Shown: in pieces, positions 53,205 to 63,900 of the stretch
Numbering within the stretch: position 1 is the stretch's first letter
Layout of the letters: every line of letters begins with the position of its first letter
Assembly: GCF_046524175.1 (NCBI RefSeq)
Contig: NZ_JBEFZF010000003.1
Span: 434,001-498,000, forward strand
DNA from: Spongiivirga sp046524175
GTDB taxonomy: Bacteria; Bacteroidota; Bacteroidia; Flavobacteriales; Flavobacteriaceae
Direction of reading: 5' to 3'
DNA length: 64,000 nucleotides
Program-made: the position numbers and the translations under genes
The notes under the pieces: generated by a model
What the model was told of the DNA's origin: nothing
The model's database searches: none
The model's input: only the letters and a program-made list of their open reading frames with translations

Positions 53205-53318
53205 AGGCAAACGATTGATTCGGTTCTTTACCTTTTTATGATTTTTTGAGTCGATATTTTAAAAGAAGATGGTTTCGCGTGGTTATTGCAATTGTTTTAT
53301 TAAACTTTCATAGCCATA

Positions 53319-53999
53319 TCAATCTATTACATAGGCTTTTCCTCCAATAAAAAGCATATCCGTATCCATAACATTATCACCCTCTGCGCCAATGGCAAAT
53401 GAAAGGCGAACTTTCCGGCCGTCATTGTATTCAAATTCGATAAGATTTCCATCAATAACATATTTCCCGGATTTTTTATCACTTTGCCAGGCGCTGGAAC
53501 CATAAGATATAGTTCCACTGTTCTTTGAGTGCGTAAAATGTAGATCATCTAAAAATACCAACTGCGAATTAAAAAGTGCGTAAAGCCCATTACCAAAATC
53601 ACCACCAGAAATTTTCTCGTAAGTGCCCTTTAGGTTTATTGAACTTTCAAAGGGAAAGGCTTTAAACCAATTTCCAGAATCTAGGTCGTATTCATTGGAT
53701 TTACCATTGTTGTCGGTTAGCGTGAAAATGTTACTATTTCTTTTCCAAGTCCCCCAAAGATTCTTTTGTTCTTTTTTTGATTTTGAAAAGTCTAAATCAA
53801 CCAAAGCCTCATCCGTTATTTCATAGTACGATCCATCTTTAAATAGCACAATTGGTTCAAAAGTAACCGAAGCAGGATAGCCGCTTATCGCCCTAAAATA
53901 CCATCCTTCCACTTTTTGGAGATTTTTCTGCTGGTCCTGAGAAAAGGAATTGTTTAAACCGCAAAAAAGTAACAAGAGAATTGAAATAGTTTTCATCAA
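53319..53999 (-). CDS. hypothetical exported protein
   Basis: 226 residues with a signal peptide (TISILLLLFCGLNNSFSQ). The rest is beta-rich with repeated Gly-Tyr/Trp strands (GTWKRNSNIFTLTDNNGKSN; GKYVIDGNLIEFEYNDGRKV), possibly a lipocalin-like or META-like barrel. The second Met (MK) at residue 2 may be the real start. No family recognised. Confidence 0.65.
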   Translation of the reverse strand: MMKTISILLLLFCGLNNSFSQDQQKNLQKVEGWYFRAISGYPASVTFEPIVLFKDGSYYEITDEALVDLDFSKSKKEQKNLWGTWKRNSNIFTLTDNNGKSNEYDLDSGNWFKAFPFESSINLKGTYEKISGGDFGNGLYALFNSQLVFLDDLHFTHSKNSGTISYGSSAWQSDKKSGKYVIDGNLIEFEYNDGRKVRLSFAIGAEGDNVMDTDMLFIGGKAYVID

Positions 54000-54122
54000 T
54001 TGTGTTTTAGATTCGTAAATAAAATGTCCACTTTGACACCTACAAATTTAATTGAAAGCATGTCCAAAATATTTACTTGACATCATTGGCTTTCAATAGA
54101 ATCGTTTTTCTAAACGTTATTA

Positions 54123-54722
54123 TTATTTCTTTATTAAAATTCCAAACAACTCATTACCCTGTCGTTCCGGGATGGAGTTATAACTTCGTTCAAAGGTGTC
54201 GACTTTAAAATAGGGATTTAAATACGATAGGTACGATTCTTTATCACCTCCGAAAGGGCGTTTTTCCATATCACCCGTTAGTGGAACATCAAACCACAAA
54301 CCGACTAACTTCCCATTTTTATGAAGCAAATTTGCCATTTGCTTGAAATACGCACTTCTCATTTCATCCAATGGCGGAAATGAACAAAAAAAAGTTTGCT
54401 CAATAATGAGGTCATATGTATCCTGATGACTAAAAAAATCTTCTTGTAATAATTGATTTTCGGGAAAATCAGGGTTTCGTTTTCTAAAGGCTGCCAGTGG
54501 CACCTCAGCAATATCCATTACAAAAACATTTTTAAATCCACTATTAAATAAGTATTCGGCCTCATACGCATTGCCGGCACCAGGTATCAAAATCTTTAGG
54601 TTTTTATTTTCTAACTGATCAACATACTCCTTTAGCGGCGTAGACACATAGCCTATATCCCAGCCGGTTCTATTTTCATGGTAACGGTCGGTCCAATATT
54701 CTTGAAGTTCCTTTGCTTTCAT
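54123..54722 (-). CDS. SAM-dependent methyltransferase, thiopurine methyltransferase (TPMT) family
   Basis: 199 residues, normal for bacterial TPMT-like proteins. Start pattern 'YWTDRYHENRTGWDIGYVS', SAM-binding LKILIPGAGNAYEAEYL, VFVMDIAEVP and IIEQTFFCSFPP are characteristic. It transfers a methyl group from SAM to a thiol- or selenium/tellurium-type acceptor; the substrate is unknown. Monocistronic. Confidence 0.9.
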   Translation of the reverse strand: MKAKELQEYWTDRYHENRTGWDIGYVSTPLKEYVDQLENKNLKILIPGAGNAYEAEYLFNSGFKNVFVMDIAEVPLAAFRKRNPDFPENQLLQEDFFSHQDTYDLIIEQTFFCSFPPLDEMRSAYFKQMANLLHKNGKLVGLWFDVPLTGDMEKRPFGGDKESYLSYLNPYFKVDTFERSYNSIPERQGNELFGILIKK

Positions 54723-54987
54723 AGGTCGATTAACTGCAGTACTGGAAAATTACATATAAATGGATTACTTTACCAATCACTACTTCATTTTTATGTTGGT
54801 GCATGCTTTCTAGCGCTATCAATTATTCCTGCACTTCGCGACATTTCCACAATTTAATTTTCCAAATACGAACAGCTAAAACGAAATAACGATAAAGTAC
54901 CGTTAAAAAAAATCCTCCATTTTAAAGTATAATCACTTCTAATTATCTTTAGAAAGAACATTTTTAATTAAATACGTAAAGACCCTG

Positions 54988-56004
54988 ATGCTGCGACACC
55001 TTATTATTATTATCACTATTTTATCGCTTTCAAGTTGTATCCATGCGCAATCGGTTCAAGGCGTAGTGACTGATTTGGTTAGTGGTGATCCGCTTGAGGG
55101 GGTGTCGGTTTATTTTGATGATACTACCGTGGGTACCGTAACAGGGCCAAAGGGACGGTTTAAACTGTCTTACAACAAAAATCTCACGACCCCGCTGGTG
55201 ATTTCATACATCGGCTATCAAACGATTACATTTTCACAGGTGAACGACCGACAATTTTTGCGCATTGAGATGGAGGAAAAAATAGTACCGCTATCAGAGG
55301 TCATTCTATCACCCAATGATTGGACAAGAGACGTAAAACTAAACCAATTTAAAACCCATTATTTGGGCAATACCGACAATGGTAAATCATGTACGATTCT
55401 AAATGAAGACGATCTGGTACTAACGTACCTGGAAAAGGATAAAAAATTGGTCGCATTTTGTAAAGATCCTCTTATCATCGTTAATGATCGCTTGAAGTAT
55501 CAAATTACAGTGCGTCTCCATAAGTTTGAATTAATATATGGATCAGCGAATCCTGATAAGAACAAGTTTAATGTCAAAAATGTGTCGTATGCCGGGCATA
55601 GTTTTTATAGTACTCTTGAAAGATTGACCACCCCAGAGACCCAACGACGACGAATGGAAACCTATCAAGGTTCTAAAATGCATTTTCTAAGAGCAGTTGT
55701 TAATAATAAGGTATCAAAAGAAGGCTTTAGGCTATTCAGAAGAGACTCTAAGCTAAAACTCAGTCCGCGGCGGGTAATTGGTGTCAGAAAAGAAAATGGA
55801 GTCAATGCCATTAAAATTTCAGATATTCTGGTCATTCAATATAAAAATCTACCACACTCTAAAATCAGTACCTATAGTAACGAAATTTACGTTGATGATT
55901 TTGGCAATTATTATCCAGTTGATCAAATGTACTTTGAAGGGCATATGGGAGCGCAACGCATGGGGGATACACTACCGCATGATTTTTTATTAGATGATAT
56001 ATAA
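54988..56004 (+). CDS. exported carboxypeptidase-regulatory-like domain protein
   Basis: 338 residues. Signal peptide (LIIIITILSLSSCIHAQ), then a CarboxypepD_reg-like domain at ~22-100 (VQGVVTDLVSGDPLEGVSVY; GRFKLSYNK; VISYIGYQTI), which is the pre-barrel fold found in TonB receptors. The remaining ~230 residues are of unknown type and lack a barrel. Common in flavobacteria; function unknown. Confidence 0.8.
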   Translation: MLRHLIIIITILSLSSCIHAQSVQGVVTDLVSGDPLEGVSVYFDDTTVGTVTGPKGRFKLSYNKNLTTPLVISYIGYQTITFSQVNDRQFLRIEMEEKIVPLSEVILSPNDWTRDVKLNQFKTHYLGNTDNGKSCTILNEDDLVLTYLEKDKKLVAFCKDPLIIVNDRLKYQITVRLHKFELIYGSANPDKNKFNVKNVSYAGHSFYSTLERLTTPETQRRRMETYQGSKMHFLRAVVNNKVSKEGFRLFRRDSKLKLSPRRVIGVRKENGVNAIKISDILVIQYKNLPHSKISTYSNEIYVDDFGNYYPVDQMYFEGHMGAQRMGDTLPHDFLLDDI

Positions 56005-56187
56005 AGTAGAACAGTCTTCTTGTATTCGGTGATTTTCAGGAAAAGTACATGACGGTTTTAAATACCATGGGGCAGCATATCAGAAATATCCGCCGATTTC
56101 CTAATACTACCATTTTTTCTCTTTTAATCACATCATGTCAGGAAATACTACCATCTAATTTTGTTTCTCAATTTAATTTTTAAAAAA

Positions 56188-56937
56188 ATGAGAAAAAGAG
56201 CATTCATTATAGGAGGAAGTAGTGGTATTGGAAGAGCTACTGCCGAAAATTTATTAAAAGAAGGTGTAGAAGTTCATATTGTTGGTACAAGTGACGCCAA
56301 ACTAAATGCCTTTAAAGATGAGACCAATGGCAATTTGTATACCCACAAAGTAGATATCACCAACGAAGCACAAGTACATGCGTTAAATGAAACCATCAAC
56401 GCACTTGATAACCTTGATTACCTGGTAAATGCATCGGGTATTTTTGGTCCAAAAGCATTTTTAGACCATACACAGGCAGATTATGATTCCTATTTAAACC
56501 TGAACCGCGGCTTCTTTTTCATCACCCAGGTGGCAGCAAAAAAAATGGCTGCAACAGATGGTGGTGCTATCGTAAATGTCGGGTCTATGTGGGCAAAACA
56601 AGCGGTCAAGGCAACGCCATCTTCAGCATATTCTATGCAGAAGGCAGGTTTACACAGCCTAACCCAACATTTGGCTATGGAATTGGCCGATCATAATATT
56701 CGTGTCAATGCGGTGTCACCTGCTGTGGTAGAAACCCCGGTTTACGAAAGTGTTTTTGGCGGTAAACAAGAAGCGAATGATGCTTTACAAAACTTCCATG
56801 CCTTTCATCCAATAGGAAGGAATGGTAAAGCACAAGATGTAGCCAACACCATTTCGTATTTACTTTCTGACAAGGCATCCTGGGTAACAGGGGCTATTTG
56901 GGATACCGATGGTGGCGTAATGTCTGGTAGGAATTAG
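56188..56937 (+). CDS. short-chain dehydrogenase/reductase (SDR)
   Basis: 249 residues from the ATG at 56188; the longer frame starts with TTG and lacks a family-like N-terminus. Classical SDR: nucleotide motif GGSSGIGRATAE, structural NASGIFG, catalytic YSMQK (Tyr and Lys) with the upstream Ser in NVGSMW, and AVSPAVVETP near the C-terminus. Acts on an unknown alcohol/ketone with NAD(P). Own terminator follows. Confidence 0.93.
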   Translation: MRKRAFIIGGSSGIGRATAENLLKEGVEVHIVGTSDAKLNAFKDETNGNLYTHKVDITNEAQVHALNETINALDNLDYLVNASGIFGPKAFLDHTQADYDSYLNLNRGFFFITQVAAKKMAATDGGAIVNVGSMWAKQAVKATPSSAYSMQKAGLHSLTQHLAMELADHNIRVNAVSPAVVETPVYESVFGGKQEANDALQNFHAFHPIGRNGKAQDVANTISYLLSDKASWVTGAIWDTDGGVMSGRN

Positions 56938-56977
56938 CGTTTCCCTGTCGGTAAAACGTATTACTATAGCAAATAAT

Positions 56978-57006
56978 AAAAGACGACCGTAATGATCGTC
57001 TTTTTT
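56978..57006 (+). terminator. rho-independent terminator of the SDR gene
   Basis: Stem AAAAGACGA/TCGTCTTTT with a 9-nt loop and T-run. Confidence 0.8.
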
Positions 57007-57063
57007 ATTGGATTAACGTTTTTGAAAAGTCAAGAATTAAATTCATCTTTTTATCTTTAAACT

Positions 57064-57471
57064 ATGATTGATCAATATCCCGAGGTAAAGGCCGTAATTG
57101 ATAAAATAGGTGATGCTCAAAAAGAAGCAGACTGTAAGACGCTGTTTGACATGATGTCACATATTACCAAACAACCTCCTAAAATTTGGCGTGGTAGTAT
57201 GGTTGGTTTTGGTGAATATAAATACACTCAAAAAAATGGTCGTGAAGGTCGGTGGTTTCTCACCGGATTTTGTCAACGAAAAAAGTTTCTGGTTATTTAT
57301 GTTATTGCAGGGTTTTATCGCTATGAAGCACTATTAAAGGAACTTGGTAAATTTGAAACGGGTGTTTCTTGTTTATATGTAAAGCAGTTAGCAGACGTTG
57401 ACAAGGTTGTTTTAGCTGAACTTATTGGCTTATCTATAGACTATATGAAGAGTCAATATGAAATAATATAG
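57064..57471 (+). CDS. DUF1801 protein
   Basis: 135 residues. KEADCKTLFDMMSHITKQPP, then IWRGSMVGFGEYKYTQ and LGKFETGVSCLYVKQL are DUF1801 hallmarks. Distinct from the other DUF1801 protein (16061-16417). Two nucleotides separate it from the DUF3052 gene, so they form a tight pair. Confidence 0.9.
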   Translation: MIDQYPEVKAVIDKIGDAQKEADCKTLFDMMSHITKQPPKIWRGSMVGFGEYKYTQKNGREGRWFLTGFCQRKKFLVIYVIAGFYRYEALLKELGKFETGVSCLYVKQLADVDKVVLAELIGLSIDYMKSQYEII

Positions 57472-57473
57472 AT

Positions 57474-57890
57474 ATGGCTACCTCCGGTTATTCAGGCACA
57501 CCACTCGCTAAAAAATTAGGCATTAAATCGGGTTATGAAGTGCTGGTTTTCAATACACCAACATCCTATCTCAACTTTTTTAGAGACTTTCCTTCTGATG
57601 TTATGTTGATAGAAGATATTCATCATGATAATCTAGTCGATATCGTTCATTTTTTTGCCAGCACCAAAGATGAACTTAAAACGTTCTTTTTAGCAGCAAA
57701 GAAGGTGCTGAAAAAAGCTGGTGCCATTTGGGTAAGTTGGCCTAAAAAAACCTCTAAAATACCATCTTCAATTGATAAATTTGATGTGATGCAATGCGGT
57801 CTGGATATTGGACTTGTCGACGTCAAAGTAGCCGCTATTAATGATGACTGGAGCGGACATAAGTTTGTATATCGCAAGGAAGACCGCTAA
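57474..57890 (+). CDS. DUF3052 protein
   Basis: 138 residues. The start ATSGYSGTPLAKKLGIKSGY and the later GAIWVSWPKKTSKIPSS mark DUF3052. Function unknown, though proteins of this type commonly sit beside DUF1801 genes. Co-transcribed with the preceding gene (2-nt gap). Confidence 0.9.
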   Translation: MATSGYSGTPLAKKLGIKSGYEVLVFNTPTSYLNFFRDFPSDVMLIEDIHHDNLVDIVHFFASTKDELKTFFLAAKKVLKKAGAIWVSWPKKTSKIPSSIDKFDVMQCGLDIGLVDVKVAAINDDWSGHKFVYRKEDR

Positions 57891-57921
57891 TAAAAAAAGC
57901 CATCTCTAGGATAGCTTTTCA
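57891..57921. terminator. possible bidirectional terminator
   Basis: Imperfect stem AAAAGCCATC/GATAGCTTTT with one mismatch, A/T-runs on both sides; lies between the convergent DUF3052 and OmpA-family genes. Confidence 0.5.
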
Positions 57922-57943
57922 TGGTTAATACAGATTATTAGCA

Positions 57944-59899
57944 CTACTTGCTAACAATAATAAATTCGCTTCTTCGATTTTCTTCATGTTTTGCATCACT
58001 GCAACGCACACCATTTTTACATTCGTTTTTTAACTGTGTCTCTCCAAATCCTTTCCCGCTGATACGGTCGGCAGCAATACCTTGATCAATGATCCATTGT
58101 GCCGTAGATTTTGCTCTCCTGTCAGATAATTTCAAATTATACGGATCACTACCTCTACTATCGGTATGCGATCTGATCTCAATCTTAACAGTTGGGTTTT
58201 CCCTCATATAATTTAAAACTTTTGTAAGTTCAGGTTCCTCACTTTTTCTGATAAATGACTTATTTAGGGAAAAATAAATCGGTCTTAAATTTAGTATTTT
58301 GGCAACATCATCTCCTTCATACGGCGGTAGTTCTAGTAAATCCACCTGTACCTCTTTAGTGCTTTCTGCTACAGTTAAACTACATGAAGTTGTTCCCTTC
58401 TCATGCCCAGCTTTTGTTCCTTCAATCACATAATCTTCATTAGCACAGCTTGCATCAAAAGTGAACTTACCCTGACTATCTGATACGGTAGTTGCAATTT
58501 CCTCACCTTCACTATTTTTTAAAACGAGTGTTGCTCCGGGTAGTGGCTTTTGAAAATGAGTTTCAAAAGCTAATCCACTAATACCACCGTCGCATTTGGT
58601 TACAAGCATTTTAGTTCTGGTAAAACCATAAATATCATCACCGCCCATGCCGCCTGCTCTGTTTGAAGCAACATATCCTTTGTTTGTATCTTCATTTATG
58701 ATGAAACCAAAATCATCTTTTGGACTATTTATAGGTTCTCCAACATTGTATACCAGTTTGGTATCACTTGTAGTATCTAACGTATTTACATCAACCATAA
58801 AAACATCTAAACCGCCCAAACCATAAAAACCATCCGATGCGAAAAAGAGTTTGTTACTTTTAGTGAGAAAGGGAAAACTCTCTCTACCTTCGGTGTTAAC
58901 AGTAGGGCCTAAATTCTCAATATCTCCATAAGAATCACCTTTAATGGCTACACGATAAATATCAGCTGCACCGATACCTCCAGGTCTGTCAGAGGTAAAA
59001 TACAAGGTTTTTTCATCATCACTTAAGGCCGGATGCCCTGTTGAGAAGGTTTCACCATTAAATGGCAACGGCATTATATTATCCCATTTTCCTCTATCAT
59101 TTTTAGTCGCTTTAAACAGTTTTAATAGGATATTGCCGATAGTGTCTTTACCAACTTCACCTTTGTAGAGATTGTTTCGCGTAAAGTACATGGTGCTACC
59201 GTCTTTTGTAACTACTGAGGTCGATTCATGTAGTTTTGTATTGATCTCTTTGAGCTTTTTAATCTTTCTTTTTTTACCAAGCGTATCAGTTAGCTCCTGC
59301 GAAACTTCGTAAATATCATATAAAGAAGCATTATTCCACAGATGCTTTTTCACTTGAAAACCTATTAGCGCACGACCAGAAGAAAACAACAACTTGTCCC
59401 CGTAGAAGCTAGGTCCGAAATCATTAAACTTCGTATTAAACGATTGTGACTCTATAGTAAAACGCCCACTATTCTCTGCTATTTTTTCAAGATAATTTCG
59501 AATTTCAACAAAGCGCTTACCCCTGCTATCCGCTGGTTTAGATTTGATAAATGTGTCCATCCATTTATCTGCCTCTGAATACTTTTTATTTGCCTTTAGT
59601 GATTGTGAAAAACGATAATATGCTTCTGGATTAACATCAACACTGGCATTGCTTGTTAACTTTCTGTACCATTCCTCTGCATTCACAAAATCGGCATTGA
59701 AGTAGTATGCATTTGCTATTTTTTCGATCACTTCATTTTCTGTGCCGACTTCTCCTTCAACTTGATCCTTATATAAATCGATTGCTTTTTGATAATCGTA
59801 TGCTTTATAACTACGATCTCCTTTTTCAACTTTACTTGATTGTGCTATTAGTTGACCAGTACTAAGAACAACTAACAGTAGGGATATATATTTTTTCAT
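57944..59899 (-). CDS. OmpA-family protein with TPR and PD40 repeats, partner of the T9SS adhesin
   Basis: 651 residues from the ATG at 59899 (signal peptide ISLLLVVLSTGQLIAQ). N-terminal TPR-like helices (~20-130), then PD40/WD40-like beta blades (~190-430; HPALSDDEKTLYFTSDRPGG; GMGGDDIYGFTRT), a CarboxypepD_reg-like domain (~440-520; GLAFETHFQKPLPGATL) and a C-terminal OmpA peptidoglycan-binding domain (~540-651; IEIRSHTDSRGSDPYNLKLS with the Asp/Arg pair). It ties the outer-membrane complex to peptidoglycan. Third gene of the adhesin-SprF-OmpA operon (14 nt after SprF). PorE of the type IX system shares this layout. Confidence 0.92.
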   Translation of the reverse strand: MKKYISLLLVVLSTGQLIAQSSKVEKGDRSYKAYDYQKAIDLYKDQVEGEVGTENEVIEKIANAYYFNADFVNAEEWYRKLTSNASVDVNPEAYYRFSQSLKANKKYSEADKWMDTFIKSKPADSRGKRFVEIRNYLEKIAENSGRFTIESQSFNTKFNDFGPSFYGDKLLFSSGRALIGFQVKKHLWNNASLYDIYEVSQELTDTLGKKRKIKKLKEINTKLHESTSVVTKDGSTMYFTRNNLYKGEVGKDTIGNILLKLFKATKNDRGKWDNIMPLPFNGETFSTGHPALSDDEKTLYFTSDRPGGIGAADIYRVAIKGDSYGDIENLGPTVNTEGRESFPFLTKSNKLFFASDGFYGLGGLDVFMVDVNTLDTTSDTKLVYNVGEPINSPKDDFGFIINEDTNKGYVASNRAGGMGGDDIYGFTRTKMLVTKCDGGISGLAFETHFQKPLPGATLVLKNSEGEEIATTVSDSQGKFTFDASCANEDYVIEGTKAGHEKGTTSCSLTVAESTKEVQVDLLELPPYEGDDVAKILNLRPIYFSLNKSFIRKSEEPELTKVLNYMRENPTVKIEIRSHTDSRGSDPYNLKLSDRRAKSTAQWIIDQGIAADRISGKGFGETQLKNECKNGVRCSDAKHEENRRSEFIIVSK

Positions 59900-59913
59900 G
59901 ATTGCCATAATTT

Positions 59914-60933
59914 CTAAAAGAATCTAGGTGAGTATACTCCGCTTACATTATTAAATAGTTCAAATCTCAGGAAGATCTCATGTGAGCCCGAATTAAATCT
60001 ACGCAGTTTTGTAGTTTCAAAATCATAAGCGTAGCCAATTGCCAAGTTATCAGTAATTTGAAAACCTGCCATCGCGCTTAAGGCAGCACTCCATCGATAT
60101 GCCGCACCCAGCGTGAATTTTTCGTTTATCAACAGATTTGCAGAAAGATCAACTTGTAATGGTGCTCCTTCTACATATTTGGTCAATACAGCCGGTTTCA
60201 ATTTTAAGCTTGAACTCAAATCAAAAACATAGCCTCCAATTAAATAATAATTAACGCGTTCTCTCGCCAGAAACGTCTCGCTAGTATCGCTACTACTTTT
60301 ATCATAGTGCTCCGTTTCTAAAAGATTAGGCACTGACAACCCCACATACCATTCATCACTATGCCAATACAAACCAACACCGATATTTGGTGAAAAACGT
60401 TGATCTATATTTTGTTCGAACCTCGGATCTCCGGGTTCGAAAATGCCAAGTTTTGTAAAGTCGACATTTAGTATATTTCCTCCTGCTTTTAGTCCAAAAG
60501 AAAGCTTGGCATCTTCCGAGGTATCAATCGAATATGAGAAATCAACAAAGAGGTACTGCTCTTCACTGGGTCCTATCTCATCATTAACAAAAGAGACTCC
60601 CAGGCCCAATTTACCTTCATCATCCAATGGTGTATTCAGACTTATTGTTTGTGTCGTTGGCGCTCCATCGAGCCCTACCCATTGTGAACGATGCAATCCA
60701 AGCGCGCTAAAAACACCTCTACTACCAGCATAGGCGGGATTTACACTGATCGTATTATACATATATTGGGTGTATTGCGCATCTTGCTGCGCACTGATTT
60801 CATTAATTCCAGACAGCAGTAAAAGCAAGAAAAGAATCGTTACATTAAGCCTTTGGACTACTCCACTTTCTTTAAGCAGTAATCTGTTAAGGACTATTTT
60901 GTTTACAGACGTGTTATTATATATAGTTTTCAT
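59914..60933 (-). CDS. SprF/PorP-like outer-membrane beta-barrel protein
   Basis: 339 residues from the ATG at 60933, which avoids overlap with the adhesin. A long basic N-terminal stretch precedes the signal helix (LNVTILFLLLLLSGINEISA). The mature start QQDAQYTQYMYNTISVNPAY then AGSRG is the canonical SprF/PorP motif. Barrel strands as in the paralogue at 39363-40289, for example LGLGVSFVNDEIGPSEEQYL. Lies 10 nt after the adhesin stop; likely transports or retains it. Confidence 0.93.
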   Translation of the reverse strand: MKTIYNNTSVNKIVLNRLLLKESGVVQRLNVTILFLLLLLSGINEISAQQDAQYTQYMYNTISVNPAYAGSRGVFSALGLHRSQWVGLDGAPTTQTISLNTPLDDEGKLGLGVSFVNDEIGPSEEQYLFVDFSYSIDTSEDAKLSFGLKAGGNILNVDFTKLGIFEPGDPRFEQNIDQRFSPNIGVGLYWHSDEWYVGLSVPNLLETEHYDKSSSDTSETFLARERVNYYLIGGYVFDLSSSLKLKPAVLTKYVEGAPLQVDLSANLLINEKFTLGAAYRWSAALSAMAGFQITDNLAIGYAYDFETTKLRRFNSGSHEIFLRFELFNNVSGVYSPRFF

Positions 60934-60943
60934 TGCTATTCGA

Positions 60944-63900
60944 TTATCGGTTGATGTATAAGTATCCTGATTTTTCAATGGTCGTATTGGAACCGTTTAC
61001 ATACGTGAATATGTAATAATATGTTCCTACTGGTAGCTCCTCATTTCGAGCTATCGTGACCCTTCCATCTGAAAGTCCGCGGAAGAATTTACCGCTTTGA
61101 CCATAACCATTAGCTTCATACACTAATACCCCCCAGCGATTATAAATTTCAAGATTGTTTTCTGGGAAATTCTCAACACCTCTTATCGTAAATACATCAT
61201 TCTTACCATCACCATCCGGGGAGAATCCGTTAAATACTTCTATTTCCTCTCCATTGCTATTATTAGGTTCTAAATAATCAGGTGTACCATCACCATCGGT
61301 ATCAATCGCATCCGAAGGATTTCCATTGCCATCAGGATCAGGAGTTTCATCTGCTGTAAGAATATTATCTCCATCATCGTCGATATCCTGGAAGTCGTCA
61401 ATTCCATCTCCATCCGTATCTGTTGGTGTGTAGTTGACAGCTCCGCCATTTGGTGAATCTTGAACCGAATCAGGAATGCCGTCTGATCCAACAGGGCCAT
61501 CCAATCGACCATCTCCGTCAGCATCGTTGGCATTATGACCTGCTTCATAGATGTCCAGAATACCATCGCCATCACTATCTAAATCTTGACTATCGATAAT
61601 ACCATCACCATCGGTATCCAAATCAGGGTCGCCATTCTGCTCTTCGAGATCGGTAATTCCATCATTGTCATCGTCTAGATCGTCAATATTGAGGATACCG
61701 TCACCATCGCTGTCTAGAAAAGCATCTACTTGATTGGAGTCCTGTGTTACTTCAGGACCGCCATTGATCAAGGCTGAAACTGAAGCAGTATTACTCACAA
61801 CTCCTGCCACTACATCCTCCTGAGTAATTACATGCACAGCACCAACGGTAAATGTTCTTCCCGGCTCTAACAGGTCGATCGTGGTACTAGTTGTGTAGAA
61901 ATCATTGGAGTTACTATCGATAAGTGGGTCTGTTACCATGACATTAGTCAATGGTACATTTCCATTATTAATTACCTGAATTACGAAAGTCACTTGATCA
62001 CCTACAGCAGTAAATCGATCCGTATTAATGATTTTATTCATTTGAAGATCGAGTACCTGAGGTGTTCCAACAACAGTTGGGTCATCGGGATCACCATCAC
62101 CGTTATTATCAACATCAGCACTATTAAGCGGATCATCAGAATCATCACTTACTGGTGTACCTGAAGGATCAAAACCGCTAGCGGTAGCCACATTGGTAAC
62201 TGAACCATTAGTCAGATCAGAGGCAGTAATCGTGTATTGCGCCACCACCGTTTCGCTAGCCCCTGGTGCTAAACTTGCTATAGTGTTCGGCGTTACTACA
62301 CCACCATCGGCATTGGTATCGCTAATGGTAATGGTATTTAACATTACATTACCCGTATTCGTCACAACAATGTCATAGTTAATCACCTCACCAACTGCAT
62401 TGTACAATCCATCGGTTGGTTCGGGAAGTGCTGTTTTTGTAACACTTAATGCACCTTCTTGACTTAAATCAGTTATTGTAGGATCATCCGGTGCAGGTGT
62501 GTTAGGATCATCAGATTGCGTATCACTTACCGGATTACCTTGTGGATCATCACCAGCAACACTTGCTGTATTGGTAACATTACCTGCATCTAAATCAGCT
62601 TGTGTAATGGTATGGCTCGCAACCAATGGTACACTAGCACCTGGATTTAAACTAGATATGGTAGCTGGAGTAATACTGCCTGGATCGGCATTCGGGTCAC
62701 TAACTATTATATTAGTTAAGGTAGTAGTCCCTGTATTTTCCACAGTGATGGAGTATGTTATGATCTCACCAATTTCGTTAAATCCGTCATCTGTTGGCGG
62801 ATCGGCCGATTTTGAAATCACCAAGGTTGATACCTGGTCAACCGGAGTGGTCACTTCATTTGAATCAAATGTTGGAGTTGGATTACCCCCTATTGCAACG
62901 GGTTCGATACCAGCAGCACTTGCAGTATTCACTACCTCGCCTGCATCAATATCAGCTTGTGTAATAGTATGCGTTGCTGTCGCGGTGAAGCTATTTCCAG
63001 GGGATAATAACGCAATCGTGCCTCCTTGGATACTTCCTAGATCCGCATTTGGATCAGTAACCATAACATCACTCAATGTAATAGTACCCGAATTTGTGGT
63101 CACTATGCTATAAGTAATTACATCGCCTACGGAATCGTATGGTCCTACACTGGTAACTGATTTCACAACCGTCAATTCTCCTACCTGGGGTACTGTTATT
63201 TCTGTTGGATCATTATCAGCTGGTGTATTCGGATCATCAGACACTTCTGTAAGTGGTGTCCCAGGATTTAAAGGATCGTCTACACTTACCGTTGCCTGAT
63301 TAACAACTTCTGCATTGTCAATATCAGCTTGTGTTATGGTATGCAATGCTGTAAAATCAACACTACTTCCTGCAGGAATATCTGCCGTTGCAGGACTAAT
63401 GCTACCGGCGTCGGCATTAGGATCGGTAATTGATGCTCCGATAAGCGTAACATTTCCTGTATTAGTAGCAGTAATTCGATACCGAATGGCTTCTCCAACA
63501 GTATCATACAAATCAGATGGATCAGCAGGGTTCAATGGTAATACCACTTTAGTCAGCTCGACGCCTGAAGTCTGAGATATTGGTGTATTAGTAGGATCAT
63601 CAGTTCCTCCCACATCTGGATCATCAGACGTTGCTGTTATCTCATTTCCATCAGGATCATCAGCAGTAACCGTTGCCTGATTTGTCACGATTCCTACATC
63701 AATATCAGCTTGAGTAATTGTATGAGTTGCCCCTACCGTTGCAGTTGTTCCCGGTAACAAAGTAGGAATACTAGCTGGATTAATACTACCCAAATCAGCA
63801 TTAGGATCGGTAATGACCACATTGGTTAATGTAGTATTTCCTGAGTTCGATACTTCTATATCGTACGTGATTACTTCTCCAATTGTATCGTATGCCCCAT